DNA of 64,000 bases from Burkholderiales bacterium (lineage in GTDB: Bacteria; Pseudomonadota; Gammaproteobacteria; Burkholderiales; Burkholderiaceae_C), in contig JAGWTR010000011.1 of NCBI GenBank assembly GCA_028868855.1, forward strand, positions 53,779-117,778, written 5' to 3'. The translations under genes and the position numbers were made by a program. Below, in pieces: positions 40,579 to 48,432 of the stretch (position 1 is its first letter; each line of letters begins with the position of its first letter). The notes below the pieces were generated by a model. That model was not told the DNA's origin, did not search any database, and saw nothing but the letters and a program-made list of their open reading frames with translations.

Positions 40579-41928
40579 GTGCAGAGCACATTACAAACCA
40601 CACCTGGCCTCCCCCAAGCAGCTTTCATGTCCGCCGGTTTCAAGCAGCCAACGCCTCCTTTTGATGCGGCCTCGGCCTTCGGCATGGTGGACTTGACGCC
40701 GCAGGAACTCGGACCGGTTTCGCCCCAATCCTCTGGGCAAATCGACGCCTTGCTCGAACTGGGATTCCCCCTGCTGCGCTTTGCGCCGCCACTTGAGCAG
40801 CGTTTTCAGCACGAAACCGCGCCCGAGCGTATGCGGGTCATCTCCACGGCGGCCTATTTGGTGATCTTTTTATCCCTGATCAATTTGGTCGGCGATAAAT
40901 TGATGATCCCGGACATGTTCGGACAAGCCGTGGCGCTGCGGATGGGTTTGTTCGTCCCCATCTGCCTGGTGGGGCTGTACATCCTGAAGAAATATGCCTC
41001 GCCGTTCGTGAGTGAGTTATTGGTCACTGGTGCAGCGCTGCTGGGAGCCGTCAACAACATCTACTTGTGTGTCGTCAGCAAGGATGTCCTGGCGGCCCCC
41101 TACCTCACGGCACTGGCACTCGTCATCATGTTCGCCAACTCAGTGGCTCAGATGAGGTTCTGGCTGGCCCTGTCGATCGACACCGTGGTTTTCCTGGGTT
41201 TTGTGTGGGCGGTCTGGTTCATTCCAGGTGCGCCCATGGTGGTGATGATCCCCGCAGGCTTGACCCTGCTCTCCACCACCACGTTCACTCTGTTTGGCTG
41301 CTATTGCCTGGAGCGTGACGAGCGCTTGAACTGGCTGCTACGGCTGAGGGAGCAGACCTTGATGAGCGCTCTGGAACAGGCCAACGAGCGCTTGGACACC
41401 ATTTCCCGATCTGACTTGCTCACCCAGGTGGCCAATCGACGCCACTTTGACGACTTCCTGGAGAAGGTCTGGACCCGAGCCAAGGTGGACGGCAGCGAAG
41501 TGTCCCTGATGATGCTGGATGTTGATCACTTCAAGGCCTACAACGACCACTATGGACACCCTGTAGGCGACGAGTGTCTGCGCCAGGTGGCGGCAACGCT
41601 CAAGCGCGGTCTGCGCCGCCCGATGGATTTGGTGGCGCGCTTTGGCGGCGAAGAATTCATTGCTGTCCTGACCGGCACGTCGCTGGCGACTGCCGTACAA
41701 GCCGCAGAGCGAATCCGTGCGGCCCTGGAAGACAAGCGCATTGCGCATTTGGGTTCACCAGCCGGTTCATTCGTCACCGCCAGCATTGGCGTGGCCTGCA
41801 TGCGACCGATGGATGAAGGCTCCACCAGAAATCAGCTCATCGCCATGGCCGACGCGGCACTCTACAAAGCCAAGGCCTGTGGGAGAAATCGTGTCTGGCC
41901 GTCGGGTGAAGGAGCGCCATCAGCATGA
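40579..41928 (+). CDS. Membrane-anchored diguanylate cyclase (GGEEF, RPMD I-site)
   Basis: SDLLTQVANRRHFDDFLEKVW...RRPMDLVARFGGEEFIAVL. Confidence 0.92.
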   Translation: MQSTLQTTPGLPQAAFMSAGFKQPTPPFDAASAFGMVDLTPQELGPVSPQSSGQIDALLELGFPLLRFAPPLEQRFQHETAPERMRVISTAAYLVIFLSLINLVGDKLMIPDMFGQAVALRMGLFVPICLVGLYILKKYASPFVSELLVTGAALLGAVNNIYLCVVSKDVLAAPYLTALALVIMFANSVAQMRFWLALSIDTVVFLGFVWAVWFIPGAPMVVMIPAGLTLLSTTTFTLFGCYCLERDERLNWLLRLREQTLMSALEQANERLDTISRSDLLTQVANRRHFDDFLEKVWTRAKVDGSEVSLMMLDVDHFKAYNDHYGHPVGDECLRQVAATLKRGLRRPMDLVARFGGEEFIAVLTGTSLATAVQAAERIRAALEDKRIAHLGSPAGSFVTASIGVACMRPMDEGSTRNQLIAMADAALYKAKACGRNRVWPSGEGAPSA

Positions 41929-43136
41929 CCCAGACCACACGCATGGCGCTGATCCAGCGCTTGCTCGACGGCGGTTTTCCCTGGATGAAATTTCCCGGCG
42001 GGCTTGAGCATGAGTTCCTGACCGCCAATGGTGCGCAGCGACGGCGGCACTTCATCGTCAGCAGTCTGATTGCCCTGCTGGTGTTCAACGGCTTCCTGAT
42101 CGTCGATTATTTGATGCTCAGGGACGTGTTTCAGCTGGCGGCGGTCTTGCGGCTAGGGGTCTTCACGCCCATCTGCATCAGCTCGCTCGTTTTGATCTGG
42201 CATCTTCCCACGGTGCGCGCCCTATGGGTCTTGGATGCGCTCGTTTTGATCAGCGGACTGCTCGCAGCAGCAACGCTGGCCTATGTCCTGTCGATCACGC
42301 ACAGCCCGATGAGCGTTTTTTATCATGTCGGGTTCACGGTGGTCATCGTCTACGGCAACATTGTTCAGCGGCTGCGCTTTTGGTATGCCATGGTCTTCTC
42401 GCTGGTGATTTTTTGCATGCACGTGGTCGGCATTGTCCTGTTGCCGATCTTTTCCGAGCGTTTGTTGCTGCCGATCATGTCGATGGTGGCCGGCACTGCC
42501 ATTTTCAGCCTGACGGCCAATTACGCCCTGGAGCGTGATGAGCGCCGCCGTTTTTTGTTGACCCTGCGGGAGCGCGAACTGGTTGGCAGGCTCAGCGAGA
42601 TCAACCTGAAGCTTCAAGAGTTATCGCGGGTGGATGTGCTGACCGAGCTCTTCAATCGCCGCCATTTTCAGGAATACCTACAGGATGCCTGGTCGCGGGC
42701 CAGGGGTGACGGTGGCGAGGTGGCCATCATCATGATCGATGTCGATCACTTCAAGGCCTACAACGATCACTACGGCCACCCCGCCGGTGACAAATGCCTG
42801 AGGCAGGTGGCGGCCGCGCTTCAGGCCAGCTTGCGCCGACCCGGTGACATGGTCGCGCGCTTTGGCGGAGAGGAGTTCATCGCCGTGCTCCCCCAAACCT
42901 CGCTGGCCGTTGCCGTCCAGGCGGCTGAACGGATACGCAAGGCAGTTGAGGGCTTGGCCATGCCCCATGAAAAATCGGACACCGCGCCTGTGCTCACTGT
43001 CAGCGTGGGCGTGGCGTGCAGCAAAGCCGATGGGGCGTTGGCGTCACCCGATGCCTTGATTTCAGAGGCCGACCAGGCGCTCTATCGTGCCAAGCATCAG
43101 GGCCGCAATCTTGTCTGCGCCGCAGAGCAAAGCTGA
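41925..43136 (+). CDS. Membrane-anchored diguanylate cyclase (GGEEF, RPGD I-site)
   Basis: VDVLTELFNRRHFQEYLQDAW...RRPGDMVARFGGEEFIAVLPQ; start overlaps the upstream stop. Confidence 0.92.
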   Translation: MTQTTRMALIQRLLDGGFPWMKFPGGLEHEFLTANGAQRRRHFIVSSLIALLVFNGFLIVDYLMLRDVFQLAAVLRLGVFTPICISSLVLIWHLPTVRALWVLDALVLISGLLAAATLAYVLSITHSPMSVFYHVGFTVVIVYGNIVQRLRFWYAMVFSLVIFCMHVVGIVLLPIFSERLLLPIMSMVAGTAIFSLTANYALERDERRRFLLTLRERELVGRLSEINLKLQELSRVDVLTELFNRRHFQEYLQDAWSRARGDGGEVAIIMIDVDHFKAYNDHYGHPAGDKCLRQVAAALQASLRRPGDMVARFGGEEFIAVLPQTSLAVAVQAAERIRKAVEGLAMPHEKSDTAPVLTVSVGVACSKADGALASPDALISEADQALYRAKHQGRNLVCAAEQS

Positions 43137-43234
43137 CGCGGCGCTCAAGTAATTCAGGAATTGGCCGAAACCGGGTGTGTAGTGGGCCGCCGGATATTCC
43201 AGGCCCCTCTCTGAATTACCGCAAAAGGCGCACC

Positions 43235-43792
43235 ATGAAGCTCACCTTGAACACCCGCCAATCGGGCCTGACGATGATCGAGTTGGCCGTCGTTGTGGTC
43301 ATTTTTGGCATTTTCTCCACGGTCGCGCTGCCGCACCTCAGCCACATGCAACGCGATGCCCGCATCGACAAGCTCAAAGAGGCGCGTGGCGCCATGGCGG
43401 CTGGCGCGGCCATCACCCACAGCGTGATCATGTCCAGCAAAAACGATGCTCAGGCAGACTGCGTGGGAGCACCGGGTGCGGTCATGGGCGTCATCTCCGA
43501 GTCGGGGGCAGGCAAGGTCTGCACCGAAAATGGCAATGTGGACATGGCCCAGCGCTACCCCACGGCCACCTTGTCGGGCATCGTGACCGCAGCCGGCCTG
43601 GTTCCCGGCCAAGGCACTCCGACCGAGGCCGCCTTGGCCCATGAAAATTACGTCGTCGCGCAAGCCAAAGGCGCCCTGACGGTTCAACTCACGGGCGGAC
43701 CCGATGCCACGCAGTGCTCGTTCACCTACGCCGAATCGAGCAAACTGGGGACCCCGCCTGTCCTCAGTCGCATGGTGACCTCGGGTTGCTGA
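43235..43792 (+). CDS. Type IV pilin-like protein with prepilin signal
   Basis: MKLTLNTRQSGLTMIELAVVVVIFGIFSTVALPHLSHMQRDARIDKLKEARGAM: G/LTMIEL class III signal. Confidence 0.88.
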   Translation: MKLTLNTRQSGLTMIELAVVVVIFGIFSTVALPHLSHMQRDARIDKLKEARGAMAAGAAITHSVIMSSKNDAQADCVGAPGAVMGVISESGAGKVCTENGNVDMAQRYPTATLSGIVTAAGLVPGQGTPTEAALAHENYVVAQAKGALTVQLTGGPDATQCSFTYAESSKLGTPPVLSRMVTSGC

Positions 43793-43825
43793 CAAGGCCG
43801 GCAAGCCGAGATTGGCCAGTGCACT

Positions 43826-44521
43826 TCATGTGTCGAGTTTTTCATACACATCGACGAAAGCATGGCCGTTCCACACATAAAGCAGCTGAGCTGCATGCAT
43901 GCACAGCGACGCCCCTTTGGGCTTGAACAAACCAACGCATTCACCGCCCGGGTGTCGAACGCTGCGATACACCACCCCGCTGGAATCCTGCTGTCGCAAG
44001 TGACGACCCAGCGTTTGCGATGCGGTATAGCTGTCTGAGGCGTAGACCTCCGAGCTGACGGCCCCGTCGGGGCGCAAATCGTGCAGTTGAGCGCTGATGC
44101 GCACGCTGTACAAGCGCATGGGCAATTGCATGGCGCCTTGCCGCGTGCCTGACAAAAATCGAGCGTGATGGTATTGAGTTTCGGCCACCGCCGTGGCCCG
44201 GTCATGCGCGGCGTAGAACACGCCGAAGCTCCCGTCTGAAAACCGGCTGCCCTCGGGGTTGAGGTGGGTGAAGGCCGCCATGATGGGTCCCGATCCGGGC
44301 CCGACAAGTCGCTCATTTGGCGGCACCAGCTCGACCTGCCCCACTTCGTCACGGATGCGCTCGTTGGTCAGGGCTTCAAGCGCGTACAGAGCGTCAAAGT
44401 CCTCGGGGTCGGCCACCCGATCGAACAGGTAGATGGTGGGGTAGCGCGTCGGCACGATCCGGTAAGCCGGCTGCCATCGAAGGCGCCGCACGCTGGGGCC
44501 CAACGCTTTGGCGTCCGTCAC
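43826..44521 (-). CDS. RES-domain toxin
   Basis: YRIVPTRYPTIYLFDRVADPEDFDALYALEALTNERIRDEVG...SRFSDGSFGVFYAAHDRATAVAETQYHHARFL; RES architecture; GTG start inferred. Confidence 0.87.
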   Translation of the reverse strand: MTDAKALGPSVRRLRWQPAYRIVPTRYPTIYLFDRVADPEDFDALYALEALTNERIRDEVGQVELVPPNERLVGPGSGPIMAAFTHLNPEGSRFSDGSFGVFYAAHDRATAVAETQYHHARFLSGTRQGAMQLPMRLYSVRISAQLHDLRPDGAVSSEVYASDSYTASQTLGRHLRQQDSSGVVYRSVRHPGGECVGLFKPKGASLCMHAAQLLYVWNGHAFVDVYEKLDT

Positions 44522-44525
44522 GCGC

Positions 44526-44954
44526 TCAAGACCAACCGCCGCCGCGCACCGAGTCGAGGTAGCGGCGCACCAGGTTGAGGTCACTGACGTTGCCGGCCAA
44601 CATGCGGTCCAGTGCCGACTGCCCACCAAATATCACGGCGGTGTTGGGTTGACGCACCCAGTTGTCCGCAGCGTGCGCGTCGGGCAACAGGATTTGAAGG
44701 GATTTGTAGATGCCAAGCAGGTTGGACAGCCGCTCCAGTGTGTCGCGTGGAACGCGCGCCGCGTCGGGTGACTTGCGCCACGAAAAATAGGTCGAACGAG
44801 GCGGCTCACCGAGCAGGCACAACTGCTCGTCAATGCTCAGACCCCAGGCCTGCGCAATGCGCGCAAACGCCCGAAGTCCAGCCGCGCCCATCTGCTGCAC
44901 TGATGATGCAGGCGGTGTGTTGGCTTTGGAATTGGACTGAAGCGTGCTGCTCAT
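44526..44954 (-). CDS. Xre/MbcA/ParS-type antitoxin (DUF2384)
   Basis: FARIAQAWGLSIDEQLCLLGEPPRSTYFSWRKSP...ERLSNLLGIYKSLQILLPDAHAADNWVRQPNTAVIFGGQSALDRMLAGNVSDLNLVRRYLDSVRGG. Confidence 0.9.
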   Translation of the reverse strand: MSSTLQSNSKANTPPASSVQQMGAAGLRAFARIAQAWGLSIDEQLCLLGEPPRSTYFSWRKSPDAARVPRDTLERLSNLLGIYKSLQILLPDAHAADNWVRQPNTAVIFGGQSALDRMLAGNVSDLNLVRRYLDSVRGGGWS

Positions 44955-44979
44955 GGTCCAATTCTAGATAACATGTCTT

Positions 44980-45003
44980 CAAAAGTCCAGGGCTGGACTT
45001 TTG
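44980..45003. promoter_or_regulatory. Perfect palindrome upstream of the antitoxin gene (operator candidate or terminator)
   Basis: caaaagtccag-gg-ctggacttttg, 26 bp upstream of the antitoxin ATG. Confidence 0.55.
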
Positions 45004-45005
45004 TT

Positions 45006-45188
45006 TCAGGCCTGTTTTTTCAACTTACCGCGCACTGGCACGACGGTGGTGACCGTGGGCATGACCGCACCAGGGGACACTGGTTTGGCAGGGCTTTTGT
45101 CCTGCTTGGGTTTCTTGGCTTCACGCCCGCTGCGTTGTTGACCCTTGGCCATGGTGGGCTCCTCGTTGGTTTGGCCCCGACGGGGCAT
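45006..45188 (-). CDS. Small basic uncharacterised protein
   Basis: MAKGQQRSGREAKKPKQDKSPAKPVSPGAVMPTVTTVVPVRGKLKKQA. Confidence 0.5.
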   Translation of the reverse strand: MPRRGQTNEEPTMAKGQQRSGREAKKPKQDKSPAKPVSPGAVMPTVTTVVPVRGKLKKQA

Positions 45189-45245
45189 TTCATCATGGTA
45201 ACCGGACGGATGGGCGTGCCAGCCAGCTCGACGCTAAAAACGCGC

Positions 45246-47048
45246 TCAGCGCCGTTGACGTGGCGGCATCAAATCCGTGCAACTGCCGTGTGCCGCTTCA
45301 GCGGCCAAGCCCACGCTCTCGCCCAGTGTCGGGTGTGGATGGATGGTTTTTCCGATGTCGACTTCGTCGGCGCCCATTTCGATGGCCAGCGCCACCTCAC
45401 CAATCAGGTCGCCGGCGTGTGTGCCCACGATCCCTCCGCCCACGATGCAGTGGGTGTCCGCATCAAAGAGCAATTTGGTGAAGCCTTCTGATCGTCCATT
45501 GGCCAGAGCCCGCCCCGATGCAGCCCACGGGAACAGACCTTTCTTGATCGCCCGGCCCTCCATCCTGGCCTGGTCCTCGGTCACGCCCACCCAGGCGATT
45601 TCCGGGTCGGTATAGGCCACGCTGGGGATCACCCTGGCGTCAAACGCCGATCTGGCCAAGGCCATGTCATTGAGTAATTCACCGGCCACGACCTCGGCGG
45701 CCACATGGCCTTCGTGCACGGCCTTGTGTGCCAGCATGGGCTGACCGACGATGTCGCCAATGGCGAAGATGTGCGGCACGTTGGTGCGCTGCTGCAAGTC
45801 CACCGGGATGAAGCCGCGTTCATTGAACGACACGCCAGCCGCCTCGGCCGCGATCTTGCGGCCATTGGGGCTGCGCCCAACCGCTTGCAGCACTAAATCA
45901 TAGGTCTGTGCATCGGGCGCTTCAAGCCCGGGATTGGCCGCTTCGAAATTCACGCGGATGCCCTCCGGCGTGGCCTGAGCCGCCACCGTCTTGGTGCTCA
46001 GCATGATGCGCCCAAAGCGCTTGGCGTTGTGTTTTTCCCAGACCTTGACCAGATCCCGATCAGCCCCAGGCATCAGGGTGTCGCTCATTTCGACAACGTC
46101 GATGCAGCTGCCGAGTGTTGAGTACACCGTGCCCATTTCCAGGCCGATGATGCCGCCGCCAATGACCAGCATCTTCTTGGGGACGCTGGACAACGCCAGC
46201 GCACCCGTGGAATCGACCACCCGAGCATCGTCGGGCAAGAAGGGCAATCGCATGGCCTGCGACCCCGCCGCGATGATGCAGCGCTTGAAGCTGATGCTGG
46301 ACGTCTCGCCGGTTTTGTCTTGCCCTGCCCCGCTGGTCAACTCGACCTTGATGTGGTGGGCATCGGCAAAGCTGCCGTAGCCACGCACCACCCTCACCTT
46401 GCGGGCCTTGGCCATGCCGCCCAGGCCCGTGGTGAGCTTGGCGGTCACGCTGGACTTGTGTGCGCGCAGCTTGCCCAAATCCAGTTGCGGCTCACCAAAG
46501 CTCACGCCCAGAGCGCCGAAATGCTTGACCTCGTCCATCACGGCGGCCACATGCAGCAAGGCCTTGGACGGGATGCAACCCACGTTCAGACACACGCCGC
46601 CGAGCTCCGCATAGCGCTCCACCAGAATCACCGCCAGGCCCAGGTCAGCGGCCCGAAACGCGGCGCTGTAGCCGCCCGGCCCGCCACCGAGAACGAGCAC
46701 GTCGCAGTCAACGTCAGGGCCGAGGGGCGCCGCAACTGCTGCAGACGCATCCCGTGGTGTGGAGGATGCCTGCGCCGGTGCTGCAGTAGGTGCCAACTGC
46801 TGCGGTGTTGGCGTCACCTCCATGGTCAGGATGACCCCGCCCCGGCTGACGCGATCGCCCAGCTTGATCTTGACCTCGCCCACACGGCCCGCCTGCGGCG
46901 AAGGCACTTCCATGGAGGCCTTGTCAGACTCAAGCGTGATCAGGCTTTGCTCGGCTTTGACCAAGTCACCGGCCTTGACCAAGATTTCAATGACGCCGGC
47001 GTCGGCGATGTCGCCCAGGTCGGGAACGAGGATGTCAATCAATGCCAT
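45246..47048 (-). CDS. lpdA: Dihydrolipoyl dehydrogenase with N-terminal lipoyl domain (PDH E3)
   Basis: Lipoyl domain (LITLESDKASMEVPSP) then GGGPGGYSAAFRAADLG and GGVCLNVGCIPSKALLH. Confidence 0.95.
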   Translation of the reverse strand: MALIDILVPDLGDIADAGVIEILVKAGDLVKAEQSLITLESDKASMEVPSPQAGRVGEVKIKLGDRVSRGGVILTMEVTPTPQQLAPTAAPAQASSTPRDASAAVAAPLGPDVDCDVLVLGGGPGGYSAAFRAADLGLAVILVERYAELGGVCLNVGCIPSKALLHVAAVMDEVKHFGALGVSFGEPQLDLGKLRAHKSSVTAKLTTGLGGMAKARKVRVVRGYGSFADAHHIKVELTSGAGQDKTGETSSISFKRCIIAAGSQAMRLPFLPDDARVVDSTGALALSSVPKKMLVIGGGIIGLEMGTVYSTLGSCIDVVEMSDTLMPGADRDLVKVWEKHNAKRFGRIMLSTKTVAAQATPEGIRVNFEAANPGLEAPDAQTYDLVLQAVGRSPNGRKIAAEAAGVSFNERGFIPVDLQQRTNVPHIFAIGDIVGQPMLAHKAVHEGHVAAEVVAGELLNDMALARSAFDARVIPSVAYTDPEIAWVGVTEDQARMEGRAIKKGLFPWAASGRALANGRSEGFTKLLFDADTHCIVGGGIVGTHAGDLIGEVALAIEMGADEVDIGKTIHPHPTLGESVGLAAEAAHGSCTDLMPPRQRR

Positions 47049-47052
47049 GGTG

Positions 47053-48411
47053 TCAGACCAATGCGCGACGGAAATCGGCCAGTAAAGCGGCCAGGAAAGC
47101 GTTGAACCGTGCGGCCGACGCGCCATCGATGACACGGTGGTCATAGCTCAAGCTCAGGGGCAAAATCAGGCGCGGGTCAAACCCCGAGCCATTCCAGATC
47201 GGTTTCATGGCCGCACGACACACGCCCAGAATGGCCACTTCGGGCGCATTGATGATGGGCGTGAAGGTGGTGCCGCCAAATCCGCCCAAGGACGAGATCG
47301 AGAACGTGCCGCCCTGCATATCGCCGGGCAAGAGCTTGCCTTCGCGTGCCTTGGCCGCCAGTGCCGACGTTTCTGTGGCCAGTTGCGCCAAGCCTTTGGT
47401 GTCGACGTCGCGGATCACCGGCACCATCAGGCCATTGGGCGTGTCCGCTGCAAAGCCGATGTGCACATACTGCTTGAGCACCAGGTCATCGCCATCCAGC
47501 GAGGCGTTGAACTGCGGAAATCGCTTGAGCGCCACCGCGCAGGCCTTGAGCAAGAAGGCCAGCAGCGTGAACTTGGGGCCGGTCTTGGCGTGCTCTTCGT
47601 TGAGCTTGACGCGAAAGGCCTCCAGCTCGGTGATGTCGGCGTCTTCGTTGTTGGTGACGTGCGGAATGCGCACCCAGTTGCGGTGCAGATTGGCGCCCGA
47701 CAGTTTTTTGATGCGCGACAGCGGTTGGCGTTCAATGGGGCCGAATTTGGCGAAGTCCACCTTGGGCCAGGGCAGCAGCGTCATGCCACCCAGGTCGGCG
47801 CTACCCGCCCCTGCCCCGGTCGCCCCCGACGAGGCGCTACCCGCAGCAGTGCCCGCCGTTTGCGCCACCAGGCTCTTGACAAAGGCTTGAACGTCCGCCG
47901 CGGTGATGCGGCCTTTGGGGCCGGAGCCATTCACATCCGCGATGGGCACACCCAGTTCCCTCGCATACCGCCGCACCGAGGGCGAGGCGTGGGCCACAGT
48001 CTGCGCTACGGCGGGTTCCGCAGCTGGCAAGGCGACGGTGGGCGCCACGCGGGGGGCTGAGGCGAGAGCCGTGGGACTACTGCTGGGCGCGGCCACCGCT
48101 TGCACTGCCGACGCGGTGGGCGCCACGAGCGGCGCTGCTGCAGTCGGCTCGACCTTGGCTGGCGCACTGCCTTCTTGCACTTCCAGCACACCAATCACCG
48201 AACCCTGGCTGACCTTGTCGCCCAGCTTGACCTTGACTTCCTTGATCACCCCTCCTTGGGAGGCGGGCACCTCCATCGATGCCTTGTCGGATTCAATGGT
48301 GATCAGGCTCTGCTCCGGTTTGAGGATGTCGCCGGGCTTGACCAGGATTTCAATGACGGCGGCGTCCGAGACGTCACCAATGTCGGGAATCGTGAGTTCG
48401 ATGAGTGCCAT
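47053..48411 (-). CDS. aceF: Dihydrolipoyllysine-residue acetyltransferase (PDH E2)
   Basis: Lipoyl domain, Ala/Pro linker, E3-binding domain (ASPSVRRYARELGVPIADVNGSGPKGRIT), catalytic SYDHRVIDGA. Confidence 0.96.
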   Translation of the reverse strand: MALIELTIPDIGDVSDAAVIEILVKPGDILKPEQSLITIESDKASMEVPASQGGVIKEVKVKLGDKVSQGSVIGVLEVQEGSAPAKVEPTAAAPLVAPTASAVQAVAAPSSSPTALASAPRVAPTVALPAAEPAVAQTVAHASPSVRRYARELGVPIADVNGSGPKGRITAADVQAFVKSLVAQTAGTAAGSASSGATGAGAGSADLGGMTLLPWPKVDFAKFGPIERQPLSRIKKLSGANLHRNWVRIPHVTNNEDADITELEAFRVKLNEEHAKTGPKFTLLAFLLKACAVALKRFPQFNASLDGDDLVLKQYVHIGFAADTPNGLMVPVIRDVDTKGLAQLATETSALAAKAREGKLLPGDMQGGTFSISSLGGFGGTTFTPIINAPEVAILGVCRAAMKPIWNGSGFDPRLILPLSLSYDHRVIDGASAARFNAFLAALLADFRRALV

Positions 48412-48432
48412 TCAGTGCTGCCTCTTGCCGCA

